From positions 496,001 through 560,000 of the forward strand of contig JAHRBI010000002.1 of assembly GCA_019084025.1 (NCBI GenBank): a stretch of 64,000 nt of DNA, given 5' to 3'. The position numbers and the translations under genes were made by a program. The stretch comes from Burkholderiaceae bacterium DAT-1 (GTDB lineage Bacteria; Pseudomonadota; Gammaproteobacteria; Burkholderiales; Chitinimonadaceae). Below are positions 25,569-35,203 of the stretch, piece after piece; position 1 is the stretch's first letter, and each line of letters opens with the position of its first letter. The notes beneath the pieces are model-generated. The model searched no databases, had not been told where the DNA came from, and worked only from the letters and a program-made list of their open reading frames with translations.

Positions 25569-26114
25569 TTATTTCTTGCTTGCGCCTTTGACTGCATTGG
25601 CGGTTGCAGTGGTCGCTGCTTCCACGCTGGCATTGGCAAATTCGCTGACTTGCTTGGCTGCTTTGGTCAGGCTGTCGATGGCGGCGCTGTTCACCGCAAA
25701 CGAAGATTTCAGTGCTGCCAGAAATTGCTCGGAACCAGCTGGACCGGATACGCGTGCCGAGTCGAGGCCGGATTCGATGGATTTACCAAACGCGCCCATG
25801 TTTTCTTCGGCAACGCGCAGCACTTCCTGCTGAATCTGACCTGCGATTTCGTGAATGTTGCGCGAGTAGGCCATGAACGAATCAGCCAGCTTGCTGGCAA
25901 CGGCATTGCGCACTGCTGTCGCCGAGTTCAAATCCTGAACCTGCGTCAGTTTGAGCGCATCGCCGGTGGCTTCGTCGATTGCCTGGCGAACGGTGTCCAT
26001 ATGCAGTTGCACCAGTCGCTCGGTGCTATCGAGTGACACCTTGGCCAGGCGCAGAAATGCATCATATTGGTGGCCAGCAAGATCAGCCATTGGGGAAAAC
26101 TGTTGCTTTACCAC
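25569..26114 (-). CDS. Phasin family protein
   Basis: 181 residues from GTG 26114, chosen for the AAGGAG box 6 bases upstream; an in-frame ATG at 26147 lacks a site. The sequence is an amphipathic helix-rich Phasin_2-type protein (SPMADLAGHQYDAFLRL, then VQDLNSATAVRNAVASKLADSFMAYSRNI) with an Ala/Lys-rich end. Phasins coat polyhydroxyalkanoate granules and limit their size. It is divergent from the PHA regulator phaR; a consensus-like sigma70 promoter is visible (26192-26220). Confidence 0.88.
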   Translation of the reverse strand: MVKQQFSPMADLAGHQYDAFLRLAKVSLDSTERLVQLHMDTVRQAIDEATGDALKLTQVQDLNSATAVRNAVASKLADSFMAYSRNIHEIAGQIQQEVLRVAEENMGAFGKSIESGLDSARVSGPAGSEQFLAALKSSFAVNSAAIDSLTKAAKQVSEFANASVEAATTATANAVKGASKK

Positions 26115-26191
26115 GAACGTCTCCTTGTGAACGGGATGCCGATTCATGCCAGCTGAGGTATATTCATGCTGCTAAGCACAAACCATGGTCT

Positions 26192-26220
26192 ATTCTAGGA
26201 AGGGGTCATGCATACGTCAA
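26192..26220 (-). promoter_or_regulatory. Sigma70-type promoter of the phasin gene
   Basis: On the minus strand, -35 TTGACG (26220-26215), a 17-bp spacer, -10 TAGAAT (26197-26192). Four to five of six bases in each box match consensus, and the spacing is ideal. The start site would be near 26185, about 70 bases upstream of the phasin GTG. The repeats at 26231-26258 lie just upstream of the -35 box. Confidence 0.7.
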
Positions 26221-26248
26221 ATGACATTTGTGCTTCGCAACATAATAG
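26221..26248 (+). promoter_or_regulatory. Possible promoter of phaR
   Basis: Plus strand: -35 ATGACA (26221-26226), 16-bp spacer, -10 TAATAG (26243-26248). Reasonable but not strong. One TGCTTCGC repeat falls in the spacer and the other just past the -10 box, so binding there would block this promoter. Confidence 0.45.
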
Positions 26249-26258
26249 AATGCTTCGC
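26231..26258. repeat. Direct repeats TGCTTCGC, candidate PhaR operator
   Basis: TGCTTCGC occurs at 26231-26238 and 26251-26258, exactly 20 bp apart, or about two helical turns, so both face the same side of DNA. They sit between the divergent phasin and phaR genes. The position is what is expected of an operator for PhaR, which represses phasin and often itself. Identity as the PhaR site is inference. Confidence 0.5.
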
Positions 26259-26328
26259 TTTGTCAGTGGGATACATTCTCCCCTGAGTGAATGAACCTGC
26301 TAAGCCAGACAACAAGAAGGGGACGAAA

Positions 26329-26895
26329 TTGGCAGAAGAAAAGCGCGTCATCAAAAAGTACCCGAACCGACGCCTGTACGACACTGCTACCAGCTGTTAC
26401 ATCACGCTTGAGGATGTAAAGCAGCTGGTGCTCGAGAACGTGGAGATCGTAGTCGAGGATGCCAAGACGCATGAGGACATCACGCGCAGCGTGCTGTTGC
26501 AGATCATTCTCGATGAAGAATCGGGTGGCCAGCCCATGCTGAGCTATGACGTGCTGACCCAGTTGATCCGTTTCTACGGCCACACCATGCAGGGGCTGAT
26601 GGGGAATTATCTGGAAAAGAACATGCAGTTGTTTGCGCAGATGCAACAACGGCTGCAGGAGCAGGCCTCCAATGTCTATGGCCAGGAAAACCCCATGTCC
26701 GGCAATGCCAACCTGTGGGGCGAGTTCATGAAGTTCCAGGCACCGGCCATGCAGAACATGATGACCAGCTATCTGGAACAGAGCACCAATATGTTTGTCG
26801 ACATGCAGCAGCAGTTGCAGGATCGCGCGAAGAATCTGTGGAGTGGCTTTGGCTTCCAGGGATTCCCGCAACCGGGCGAACCCGACAAGAAGTAA
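26329..26895 (+). CDS. phaR: Polyhydroxyalkanoate synthesis repressor PhaR
   Basis: 188 residues from TTG 26329 (AAGGGGA box 5 bases upstream); GTG 26287 would add 14 residues but has no ribosome site. The conserved DNA-binding region RVIKKYPNRRLYDT, YITLEDVKQLV lies at the N-terminus, followed by the PHB-accumulation domain (TRSVLLQIILDEE, QPMLSYDVLTQLIRFYG) and a Gln/Met-rich C-terminal region. PhaR represses phasin and PHA genes and binds PHA granules. Divergent from a phasin gene, as expected. Confidence 0.93.
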   Translation: MAEEKRVIKKYPNRRLYDTATSCYITLEDVKQLVLENVEIVVEDAKTHEDITRSVLLQIILDEESGGQPMLSYDVLTQLIRFYGHTMQGLMGNYLEKNMQLFAQMQQRLQEQASNVYGQENPMSGNANLWGEFMKFQAPAMQNMMTSYLEQSTNMFVDMQQQLQDRAKNLWSGFGFQGFPQPGEPDKK

Positions 26896-26914
26896 GGCGA
26901 ATCAGTACCAAATA

Positions 26915-26942
26915 AACGGCAGCCCACGGGCTGCCGTTTTTT
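26915..26942 (+). terminator. Terminator of phaR
   Basis: A 10-bp stem, AACGGCAGCC / GGCTGCCGTT, with a 4-base loop, followed by a T run. It closes phaR just before the kdp promoter region. Confidence 0.9.
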
Positions 26943-26970
26943 ATATCCGCAGTGCCCGATCCTCCCCCCG

Positions 26971-27006
26971 TTTTTTACCCTGTTTTTACACCCCGATCCC
27001 TATAGT
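26971..27006 (+). promoter_or_regulatory. Candidate KdpE operator and kdp promoter
   Basis: A T-rich block with TTTTTTACCC and TTTTTACACCCCG (26971-26995) resembles the E. coli KdpE-binding site as I recall it (TTTATA... TTTTTACACC). A -10-like TATAGT follows at 27001-27006, about 34 bases before the first small ORF. The -35 position is poor, as expected for an activator-dependent promoter. Confidence 0.6.
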
Positions 27007-27039
27007 CGCGCCAGTAAACATCTTAACTGGAGATGCACT

Positions 27040-27132
27040 TTGGATACCTTGTTTCTCGGTCTGACCGCGCTCTTTGGTGCCCTGGCCTGGGCGCTGGTGG
27101 TGCTGTGCGAACGCTTAAGGGAGCCATCATGA
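27040..27132 (+). CDS. 30-residue membrane protein upstream of kdpF
   Basis: A short frame from TTG 27040, TGGAG box about 8 bases upstream, to TGA 27130-27132. The product begins (M)DTLFLGLTALFGALAWALV and ends [10 protein letters not shown]: one transmembrane helix and a short charged tail. The stop overlaps the kdpF ATG (ATGA), showing translational coupling. I recall similar short ORFs ending in LCERL-type tails before kdpF in other bacteria, but it is generally left unannotated. Likely function: a kdp accessory or coupling peptide (inference). Confidence 0.65.
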   Translation: MDTLFLGLTALFGALAWALVVLCERLREPS

Positions 27133-27218
27133 CCTGGCTGACCTTGCTGGCAGGCGCAGTGACCGTCCTGCTACTGATTTACCTCGTTGTTGCCCTTTTA
27201 AAGCCGGAGTGGTTCTGA
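27129..27218 (+). CDS. kdpF: Potassium-transporting ATPase subunit KdpF
   Basis: 29 residues, essentially a single transmembrane helix ([19 protein letters not shown]) ending KPEWF, the typical KdpF C-terminus. KdpF is a lipid-like stabiliser of the KdpFABC complex in the inner membrane. Start overlaps the preceding small ORF by 4 bp; kdpA begins 1 bp after its stop. Confidence 0.92.
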   Translation: MTWLTLLAGAVTVLLLIYLVVALLKPEWF

Positions 27219-27219
27219 C

Positions 27220-29025
27220 ATGCACAACGCCTTGATTCAATACGGCCTGTATGTGCTGGTGCTGCTCTTGCTCACCAAGCCCATGGGTCTGTTTATTGCC
27301 GCAGTCATGCGCGGCGAGCAACGCTGGTATACCCGGCCGCTGCGACCGCTGGAGAAACTCATCTATGGCTTAGGTGGCATTGATGAGCAGGAAGAAACGG
27401 GCTGGAAGCCTTACGCTATTGCGTTTCTCGCGTTTAACCTGCTGGGGGCGCTGGTGCTGTATGGCCTGCAGCGCCTGCAAGGGTCCTTGCCCCTCAACCT
27501 GCAGCAATTGCCGGGACTGGCGCCTGATCTGTCGTTCAATACCGCTATTTCCTTTATCACCAATACCAACTGGCAGGCCTACGGCGGCGAAAGCACGATG
27601 AGCTATCTGACCCAGATGCTGGGGCTGACCGTGCAGAACTTCCTCTCTGCCGCCAGTGGCATCGTCGTCGCCATTGCTCTGATTCGCGGGTTTGCACGCA
27701 AGTCGTCTGCGACCATTGGTCACTTCTGGGTCGATGTAACCCGTGCCACGGTGTACATCCTGCTGCCGGGTTCGCTGATTCTGGCAACCTTGCTGATGGG
27801 GCAGGGCGTCATCCAGAATTTCGCGCCCTATCAGGACGCTACCACACTGGAAATCAGCACCTGGCAACAACCGAAGCATGATGCTGCCGGGAATCCGGTC
27901 AAGGATGCGCAAGGCAATCCGGTACTGGAAGATGCTTCGTCACCCACGCAAAGTATCGCCATGGGCCCGGTGGCTTCGCAAGAGGCGATCAAGATGCTAG
28001 GCACCAATGGTGGCGGATTCTTTAATGCCAATTCATCGCACCCCTATGAAAATCCCACCCCATTGAGCAATTTCCTGCAGATGCTGGCGATATTCATAAT
28101 CCCTGCCGGGCTCGTCTATGCCTTTGGCGAGATGGTGGGGGATCGTCGTCAGGGTTGGGCGGTCTTTGCGGCGATGGGCATCATCTTCCTGTTTTTCCTG
28201 GGCGTATGTGGCTGGGCTGAACAAGCGGGGAATCCGGCCTTTGCATCCTTGCATATTGATCAGACGGCTGGCGCATTCCAGGCGGGCGGCAATATGGAAG
28301 GCAAGGAAACGCGCTTTGGTATTGTGGCGACGACGCTTTTTGCCACCATCACCACCTCTGCTTCCTGCGGTGCGGTGAACGCCATGCATGATTCCTTTAC
28401 GCCGATTGGCGGGCTGGTGCCGATGTGGCTGATGCAGCTGGGTGAAGTGATTTTTGGCGGGGTGGGTTCCGGCCTGTATGTAATGCTGATTTATGCCGTG
28501 ATTGCGGTGTTTATCGCGGGCTTGATGATTGGTCGCACACCTGAATATGTGGGCAAGAAGATCGAAGCGTTCGATATCAAGATGTCGTCCGTGGTGATTC
28601 TGGTGACGCCTCTGCTGGTTCTGGCGGGCGCGGCCATCGCGGTGATGACCGATGCGGGCCGGGCGGGGATTGCCAATCCGGGTGCACATGGTTTCAGTGA
28701 AATTCTGTATGCCTTCTCGTCTGCTGCCAACAACAACGGCAGCGCCTTTGCCGGTCTGTCTGCCAATACCCCGTTTTACAACGTGATGCTGGCCATTGCG
28801 ATGTTTTTTGGCCGATTCTGGCCTGCGGTGGCGGTGCTGGCGATTGCGGGCAATCTGGCCGCTAAAAAACGCATCGAAGCGGGCGCCGGTACTTTGCCGA
28901 CCCATGGTCCCTTGTTTGTGTGCCTGCTGATTGGTTCGGTGGTGCTGGTGGGTGCGCTGACGTATGTGCCTGCGCTGGCGCTGGGGCCGGTGGTTGAACA
29001 ATTGCAGATGATCAGTGTGAAATAA
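27220..29025 (+). CDS. kdpA: Potassium-transporting ATPase, K+-channel subunit KdpA
   Basis: 601 residues with about ten TM segments and four selectivity-filter-like regions (for example [47 protein letters not shown]). It is longer than E. coli KdpA (557); the extra length is partly a periplasmic insertion near residues 205-245 that contains a short internal duplication (AGNPVKDA / QGNPVLED). KdpA selects and passes K+ in the high-affinity pump. Confidence 0.97.
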   Translation: MHNALIQYGLYVLVLLLLTKPMGLFIAAVMRGEQRWYTRPLRPLEKLIYGLGGIDEQEETGWKPYAIAFLAFNLLGALVLYGLQRLQGSLPLNLQQLPGLAPDLSFNTAISFITNTNWQAYGGESTMSYLTQMLGLTVQNFLSAASGIVVAIALIRGFARKSSATIGHFWVDVTRATVYILLPGSLILATLLMGQGVIQNFAPYQDATTLEISTWQQPKHDAAGNPVKDAQGNPVLEDASSPTQSIAMGPVASQEAIKMLGTNGGGFFNANSSHPYENPTPLSNFLQMLAIFIIPAGLVYAFGEMVGDRRQGWAVFAAMGIIFLFFLGVCGWAEQAGNPAFASLHIDQTAGAFQAGGNMEGKETRFGIVATTLFATITTSASCGAVNAMHDSFTPIGGLVPMWLMQLGEVIFGGVGSGLYVMLIYAVIAVFIAGLMIGRTPEYVGKKIEAFDIKMSSVVILVTPLLVLAGAAIAVMTDAGRAGIANPGAHGFSEILYAFSSAANNNGSAFAGLSANTPFYNVMLAIAMFFGRFWPAVAVLAIAGNLAAKKRIEAGAGTLPTHGPLFVCLLIGSVVLVGALTYVPALALGPVVEQLQMISVK

Positions 29026-29040
29026 GGCGGGAGACTTAGC

Positions 29041-31107
29041 ATGAATACGCGCAATACCTCCATGTTCGATCCGGCACTGGTCAAACCGGCCATTGTGGAT
29101 TCGTTCAAGAAATTGTCGCCACGCACCCAGATGAAGAATCCGGTGATGTTTGTGGTGTTTATCGGCAGTATCTTGGCGACGCTGCTGTATCTACAGGCGC
29201 TGACCGGGCAGGGCGAAGCGCCTGCAGGATTTATCCTGACGGTCACCATCTGGCTGTGGTTTACCGTGCTGTTTGCCAATTTTGCCGAGGCGCTGGCAGA
29301 AGGGCGCAGCAAAGCCCAGGCCGCCAGCCTGCGTGCCAGCAAGAAAAATGTCGTAGCCAAGAAAATGGCCAATGCCACCGACAAGTCCAAGGTCAGCGTG
29401 GTGGATTCACCCAGCCTGCGCAAGGGGGACATTGTGCTGGTGGAAATGGGCGATGTGATTCCTGCCGATGGTGAGGTCATCGAAGGCGTTGCATCGGTGG
29501 ATGAAAGCGCTATTACCGGCGAATCCGCGCCGGTGATTCGTGAGTCGGGCGGGGATTTCTCTGCTGTGACCGGTGGTACCCGCGTACTGTCTGACTGGAT
29601 TGTCATGCGCGTCACGACTAATCCGGGCGAGAGTTTTCTCGATCGGATGATCTCGATGGTAGAAGGTGCCAAGCGCCAGAAAACCCCTAACGAAATCGCC
29701 CTGACGATCCTGCTGGTGGCGCTGACCCTGGTGTTTCTGTTTGCCACCGTCACATTGCTGCCGTTCTCGCAATTCAGCGTGGATGTGATGAAGGCAGGTT
29801 CGCCGGTCACCATTACTGTGCTGGTGGCGCTGCTGGTGTGCCTGATTCCGACCACAATCGGTGGTTTGCTGTCGGCGATTGGCGTGGCGGGGATGAGTCG
29901 GATGATGCAGTCGAACGTGATTGCCACCTCGGGTCGTGCAGTGGAAGCCGCGGGTGACGTGGATGTTCTGTTGCTGGACAAGACCGGCACCATCACGCTC
30001 GGCAATCGTCAGGCCTCGGGCTTTTTCCCGGCACCGGGTGTGACCGTGAAGGATCTGGCGCAAGCCGCACAATTGTCCTCGCTGGCAGATGAGACCCCGG
30101 AAGGCCGCAGCATTGTGGTGCTGGCCAAGCAACAGCATGGCATTCGCGAGCATGATCTGCATGCGCTGGGCGCAAGCTTTGTACCCTTTACTGCACAGAC
30201 CCGCATGAGCGGCGTCGACCTGCCGGATCGTGCGATCCGCAAGGGGGCGGTGGATGCCATTCGCAAGTATGCAGCCGATGTAGGTCTGAGCTTTCCCAAG
30301 GCCGTGGAAGAGGATGTCAACGAAGTGGCACGCCGTGGTTCTACACCACTGGTGGTGGCAGATTCGAGCCGTGTGCTGGGTGTGGTCGAGCTGAAAGACA
30401 TCGTCAAGGGCGGCATCAAGGAGCGCTTTGCCGAGTTACGCCGCATGGGCATCAAAACAGTGATGATTACCGGCGATAACAAGCTGACGGCTGCGGCCAT
30501 TGCGGCTGAAGCGGGTGTGGATGATTTTCTGGCAGAAGCCACGCCGGAGGCCAAGCTCAAACTGATCCGCGAATATCAGGCAGGTGGACGTCTGGTCGCT
30601 ATGACCGGTGACGGCACCAATGATGCACCGGCGCTGGCACAAGCGGATGTCGCCGTGGCCATGAATACCGGTACGCAGGCGGCCAAGGAAGCGGGCAATA
30701 TGGTGGATCTGGATTCCAATCCCACCAAATTGATCGAGATCGTGGAAATCGGCAAGCAAATGCTGATTACGCGCGGTTCGCTGACCACCTTCAGCATCGC
30801 CAACGATATCGCCAAGTATTTCGCCATTATCCCGGCCATGTTTGCCGCTACCTACCCTGCACTGAAGGTATTGGATGTGATGCATCTGGGTAGCCCGTCG
30901 TCGGCGATTTTGTCGGCGGTGATTTTCAATGCGCTCATCATCGTGGCGCTGATTCCGCTGGCGCTCAAAGGCGTTGCATATCGTGCCATTGGCGCGGCGG
31001 CGCTGCTGCGTCGCAATCTGCTGATTTATGGTCTGGGTGGCATCGCGGTGCCCTTTGTCGGCATCAAAGCCATCGACATGCTGCTGACCGGCTTGCATCT
31101 GGTTTAA
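29041..31107 (+). CDS. kdpB: Potassium-transporting ATPase, ATP-binding subunit KdpB
   Basis: 688 residues, P-type ATPase. Phosphorylation motif DKTGTIT with Asp313, actuator motif ITGESAPV, nucleotide-binding [10 protein letters not shown], hinge [22 protein letters not shown]. It hydrolyses ATP to drive K+ through KdpA. Start ATG 29041, 15 bp after kdpA. Confidence 0.98.
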   Translation: MNTRNTSMFDPALVKPAIVDSFKKLSPRTQMKNPVMFVVFIGSILATLLYLQALTGQGEAPAGFILTVTIWLWFTVLFANFAEALAEGRSKAQAASLRASKKNVVAKKMANATDKSKVSVVDSPSLRKGDIVLVEMGDVIPADGEVIEGVASVDESAITGESAPVIRESGGDFSAVTGGTRVLSDWIVMRVTTNPGESFLDRMISMVEGAKRQKTPNEIALTILLVALTLVFLFATVTLLPFSQFSVDVMKAGSPVTITVLVALLVCLIPTTIGGLLSAIGVAGMSRMMQSNVIATSGRAVEAAGDVDVLLLDKTGTITLGNRQASGFFPAPGVTVKDLAQAAQLSSLADETPEGRSIVVLAKQQHGIREHDLHALGASFVPFTAQTRMSGVDLPDRAIRKGAVDAIRKYAADVGLSFPKAVEEDVNEVARRGSTPLVVADSSRVLGVVELKDIVKGGIKERFAELRRMGIKTVMITGDNKLTAAAIAAEAGVDDFLAEATPEAKLKLIREYQAGGRLVAMTGDGTNDAPALAQADVAVAMNTGTQAAKEAGNMVDLDSNPTKLIEIVEIGKQMLITRGSLTTFSIANDIAKYFAIIPAMFAATYPALKVLDVMHLGSPSSAILSAVIFNALIIVALIPLALKGVAYRAIGAAALLRRNLLIYGLGGIAVPFVGIKAIDMLLTGLHLV

Positions 31108-31122
31108 GCCAAGCGAAAGGAA

Positions 31123-31728
31123 ATGAAGATCATGAGTAAATTGATTCGTCCATTGCTGGCTACGTTTGCCATGCTGACCGTGGTGACAGGCGTGGCCTAT
31201 CCCGCACTAACTACGCTGATCGGACAGACAGCTTTTAGTGATAAGGCTGCCGGCAGCCTGATTCACAAGGAGGGCAAGGTGATTGGCTCAAGCCTGATCG
31301 CCCAGTCATTCACCGAACCACAATACGTCTGGGGCAGGCCGTCTGCGACCAGCCCGCGTCCCTATGATGCAGCCAATTCGGCAGGTTCCAATCAGGGGCC
31401 GACCAATCCGGCCTTGATTGATGCCATCAAGGGCCGCATGGATGCACTCAAGGCGACTGACCCGGATAATCATGCGCCGATTCCGGTTGATCTGGTCACT
31501 GCATCCGGTAGCGGGCTGGACCCGGACATCAGCCCGGCGGCGGCTTTGTATCAGGCGGATCGTGTTGCACGCGTGCGCAAGCTGCCGCGCGCGCAAGTGG
31601 TTTCGTTGATTGCTGCCAATACACAGGGTCGCCAGTTCGGTATCCTTGGCGAGCCGCGTGTAAATGTGCTGAAACTGAATCTGGCCCTGGACGCAGCGGC
31701 GCCGTTCACGGCACCTGCGAAGTCGTAA
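31123..31728 (+). CDS. kdpC: Potassium-transporting ATPase subunit KdpC
   Basis: 201 residues. One N-terminal TM helix ([26 protein letters not shown]), then the KdpC signature region ([52 protein letters not shown] and [12 protein letters not shown]). It acts as a catalytic chaperone raising ATP affinity. ATG 31123 and ATG 31132 are both possible; the AAAGGA box is spaced better for the second. Confidence 0.95.
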   Translation: MKIMSKLIRPLLATFAMLTVVTGVAYPALTTLIGQTAFSDKAAGSLIHKEGKVIGSSLIAQSFTEPQYVWGRPSATSPRPYDAANSAGSNQGPTNPALIDAIKGRMDALKATDPDNHAPIPVDLVTASGSGLDPDISPAAALYQADRVARVRKLPRAQVVSLIAANTQGRQFGILGEPRVNVLKLNLALDAAAPFTAPAKS

Positions 31729-31799
31729 ACCTGCTCAGTGCTAATACATGATGCCTGCCGGCCAGCCCGGCGGGCTTTCCCGTTTGCTGGAGTAAACAG

Positions 31800-34517
31800 T
31801 TGACAGATCAACGACCCGATCCCGATGCGCTGCTCGATCGCGTGATGCAGCTTGAGGCACAGGCCGCACGCGGCAAGCTGAAAATCTTTTTTGGCAGCTC
31901 GGCGGGCGTGGGCAAAACCTTTGCCATGCTATCCGCAGCCCACGCCATGAAAGCGCAGGGGCTGGATGTGGTGGTCGGCATTGTCGAAACCCACGGCCGC
32001 AGCGAAACCGCCCGCATGGTGGAAGGGCTGGAACTGCTGCCCCGCAAGGCGGTAGACTATCGTGGGCGCACGCTGACCGAATTTGATCTCGATGCAGCCA
32101 TTGCCCGCCATCCACAGCTGATTCTGGTGGATGAGCTGGCACACACCAATGTCGAAGGCTCGCGTCATCCCAAACGCTGGCAGGATGTGGAAGAGCTGCT
32201 GTCCAGCGGCATTGATGTCTATACCTCGCTCAATGTCCAGCATCTGGAAAGTCTGAACGATGTGGTCGGGCAGATTACCCAGATTCGTGTCCATGAAACG
32301 CTGCCGGATTTTGTGTTCGACCGCGCCGATGAAGTGACGCTGGTTGATCTGCCAGCCGAAGAACTGCTGCAGCGTCTGAAGGAAGGCAAAGTCTACCTGT
32401 CCGAGCAGGCCGAGCGCGCCGCCAAACATTTTTTCCGTAAGGGCAATCTGATTGCCTTGCGCGAGCTGGCGCTTAGGCGGACTGCAGATCGGGTAGATGC
32501 GCAAATGCGCGAGTACCGTGCCGATCAGTCCATCCATCGCGTCTGGCAGGCCAAGGAACGCCTGCTGGTGTGTGTAGGGCCGGGCAATTCCGAGCGGCTG
32601 GTGCGCGCAGGGGCGCGCCTGGCCGCCAATCTGCGCGCCGACTGGATTGTGGTCTATGTCGAAACACCCAAGCTACAAAAGCTGCCCCCCTCGCACCGCC
32701 AGCAGATTCTCGATTCACTGAATCTGGGACGTGAGCTGGGCGCGGAAACCCAATCACTGGCGGGCGCAGATGCGGCCTCGTCGCTGATCTCCTATGCGCG
32801 CAGCCGTAATGTGTCCAAAGTGGTGCTGGCTCCGTCTTCGCGCTCCCGAGTCTCGCAGCTGCTGCGTGCGCCCATCTCGGAAAAGATCGCCTCCAGTCCG
32901 GCCGGGCTGGATGTGTATGTAATCGGGACAGGAATGGAGCGGGATGGCACGGATACAGCCAATGCATCTACTCAGACGGATGATGAGAGTGTGGAAGCGG
33001 CTGGCGTCGAGCGTCGCAAAGGGCTGCTATTCGGTGCGATGTCGTCCGTGCTGGCAACGGGTCTTGCATGGCCGGTATGGCAGCATTTTGATCTGACCAA
33101 TGTGGCGATGGTGTATCTGCTGGCGGTAGTATATGCCTCGGCGCGTTTCGGGCGCTGGCCGGGGGTGCTCACCTCGGTGCTGTCGGTGGCGTCGTTCGAC
33201 TTCTTTTTTGTGCCGCCACGCTTTTCCTTTGCGGTCAGTGATACCCAGTTTGTGTTCACTTTTGTGGTGATGCTGGTGGTGGCGCTCACCATTTCCAGCC
33301 TCACCGCCAATATCCGCTTTCAGGCACGCATTGCCATGCATCGCGAGCAGCGTGCGCAGTCACTCTACAACCTATCGCGCGAACTGGCCGGTGCACTCAC
33401 CTACGACCAGATTCTCGAAATTGGCGTGCGCCATGTCGAAACCGAATTTGCCTGCAAGGCCGCCATCCTGCTGCCCGATAGCCACGAGAAAGTGCGCCAG
33501 CCGGTGAGGGATGCGCATCGCGACAGTTGGCCGGTGACGGACGAAGGCATCGGCCAGTGGGTGTACGATCATCAGCAGGAAGCCGGACTGGGGACGCATA
33601 CTCTTACCTCGGCGGTATCCCGCTATCTGCCCTTGAAAGCCCCGATGCGCACACGCGGGGTGCTGGTGCTGGAGCCGCAGCATCCGCGCTTTCTCGTGCG
33701 CCCCGAACAGCAGCAGATGCTGCAAACCGCCGCCTCGCAAATCGCGCTGGCCATCGAACGTGTCCATTATGTCGAAGTCGCGCAGGATGCACTGGTGTCG
33801 ATGGAATCGGAACGCCTGCGCAATACGCTCTTGCAAGCGGTGTCACACGATCTGCGCACGCCGCTGACCGTCATCGTCGGGCTGGCCAGTACCCTGCGTG
33901 AAACCTTACAGTTGAGTGCCGCCCAGTTGGGAACCGTGGACGCGATTCATGTCGAAGCCATGCGCATGGAAGGCTTGATCTCCAATCTGCTGGAAATGGC
34001 GCGCTTGCAGGCAGGCGCAGTGAATCTGCATCGTGAATGGCAGGTACTGGAAGAGATTGTCGGCAGCGCACTGCGTGCATGCGGTCAGACGCTGGCGACC
34101 TGTCGTATCAGCGTGACGCTGCCATCCGATCTGCCACTGGTGGAGTTCGATGCCATCCTGATCGAGCGTGTACTGTGTAATCTGCTGGAAAACGCCGCCA
34201 AATACGCGGGAAAAGATGCGATCATCGATATTCGCGCCCGCGTGATCGAATCAGACTGCGTGCTGACGATTTCCGATAATGGCCCCGGCATTCCGGCTGG
34301 CATGGAACGGCGGATTTTTGAGAAATTCCTGCGCGGTGAAAAGGAATCCGCCACCTCGGGCGTGGGCCTGGGTCTCGCCATTTGCGAAGCCATCATGACG
34401 GCACATAAAGGCCGAATCTGGGCAGACAATCGCGCAGAAGGCGGGGCGCAATTCTGTATGGCGCTGCCGCTGGGCAATCCGCCCGATCTGGCACAACTGG
34501 AAGGAGAATTTGCGTGA
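31800..34517 (+). CDS. kdpD: Sensor histidine kinase KdpD
   Basis: 905 residues from TTG 31800 (GGAG box 7 bases upstream). Domains: KdpD N-terminal ATPase-like domain with Walker A GSSAGVGKT and VDELAHTN; a USP-like domain (residues about 250-370); four TM segments near 400-500; a GAF-like region; HisKA with His683 (SHDLRTPL); HATPase boxes (LLENAAKYAG, DNGPGIP, GVGLGLAI). It senses low K+ or osmotic stress and phosphorylates KdpE. Overlaps kdpE by 4 bp. Confidence 0.97.
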   Translation: MTDQRPDPDALLDRVMQLEAQAARGKLKIFFGSSAGVGKTFAMLSAAHAMKAQGLDVVVGIVETHGRSETARMVEGLELLPRKAVDYRGRTLTEFDLDAAIARHPQLILVDELAHTNVEGSRHPKRWQDVEELLSSGIDVYTSLNVQHLESLNDVVGQITQIRVHETLPDFVFDRADEVTLVDLPAEELLQRLKEGKVYLSEQAERAAKHFFRKGNLIALRELALRRTADRVDAQMREYRADQSIHRVWQAKERLLVCVGPGNSERLVRAGARLAANLRADWIVVYVETPKLQKLPPSHRQQILDSLNLGRELGAETQSLAGADAASSLISYARSRNVSKVVLAPSSRSRVSQLLRAPISEKIASSPAGLDVYVIGTGMERDGTDTANASTQTDDESVEAAGVERRKGLLFGAMSSVLATGLAWPVWQHFDLTNVAMVYLLAVVYASARFGRWPGVLTSVLSVASFDFFFVPPRFSFAVSDTQFVFTFVVMLVVALTISSLTANIRFQARIAMHREQRAQSLYNLSRELAGALTYDQILEIGVRHVETEFACKAAILLPDSHEKVRQPVRDAHRDSWPVTDEGIGQWVYDHQQEAGLGTHTLTSAVSRYLPLKAPMRTRGVLVLEPQHPRFLVRPEQQQMLQTAASQIALAIERVHYVEVAQDALVSMESERLRNTLLQAVSHDLRTPLTVIVGLASTLRETLQLSAAQLGTVDAIHVEAMRMEGLISNLLEMARLQAGAVNLHREWQVLEEIVGSALRACGQTLATCRISVTLPSDLPLVEFDAILIERVLCNLLENAAKYAGKDAIIDIRARVIESDCVLTISDNGPGIPAGMERRIFEKFLRGEKESATSGVGLGLAICEAIMTAHKGRIWADNRAEGGAQFCMALPLGNPPDLAQLEGEFA

Positions 34518-35200
34518 GCAATGTGGTGGTGATTGAAGATGAAGCGCAAATTGCAGCCTTTGTTCAGCATTCGCTCGAAAGCGCCGGATTTCAGGTATTC
34601 GTTGCCGAAAACGGTGCACGCGGCCTGATCGAATGCAGCAACCGCAAGCCCGACCTGATCCTGCTGGACCTCGGTCTGCCGGATATGGATGGCGTGGCGG
34701 TCATGAGTAAACTGCGCAGCTGGTCGCCTGTGCCCATCATCGTGCTGTCCGCACGCACGCAGGAGTCAAGCAAGATTCAGGCGCTGGATGCCGGCGCCGA
34801 CGACTATCTCACTAAACCCTTCAGCATGGCCGAACTACTTGCCCGCGTGCGTGCCCATATGCGCCGCTTTATGGTCACGCCTGCCCAGCCCGAGATGCAC
34901 GTCCGCTTTGGCGAAGTTGAAGTCGATCTCGATGCCAAAACCGTCACCCGCAAGGGCGAGCCGGTTAGCCTCACTCCCATCGAATTCCGCCTGCTCACCT
35001 CCCTGATCCGCCAAGCCGGCAAAGTCATGACCCACCGCCAGCTACTCTCCGAAGTATGGGGGCCGGGACATGTGGATCGCGGCCATTACCTGCGCATTTA
35101 CATGGGGCATTTGCGCCAGAAGCTGGAGAACGATCCTGCACAGCCGGTGCATATTCTCACGGAGGTGGGGGCGGGGTATCGGTTTGTGGTGGGGGAGTGA
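34514..35200 (+). CDS. kdpE: Response regulator KdpE
   Basis: 228 residues from GTG 34514. Receiver domain with acidic pair (IEDEAQ), Asp52 (LLDLGLPDMDG), conserved Thr replaced in context by SARTQ, and Lys in YLTKPF. C-terminal OmpR-type winged helix ends with EVGAGYRFVVGE. Last gene of the kdp operon; its candidate operator is at 26971-26995. Confidence 0.95.
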   Translation: MSNVVVIEDEAQIAAFVQHSLESAGFQVFVAENGARGLIECSNRKPDLILLDLGLPDMDGVAVMSKLRSWSPVPIIVLSARTQESSKIQALDAGADDYLTKPFSMAELLARVRAHMRRFMVTPAQPEMHVRFGEVEVDLDAKTVTRKGEPVSLTPIEFRLLTSLIRQAGKVMTHRQLLSEVWGPGHVDRGHYLRIYMGHLRQKLENDPAQPVHILTEVGAGYRFVVGE

Positions 35201-35203
35201 GCT

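Noticed and set aside
28776-30005. 409-codon open frame antisense to kdpA/kdpB
   Set aside because: Ser/Thr-rich shadow of well-conserved kdp genes; no start site or family match.
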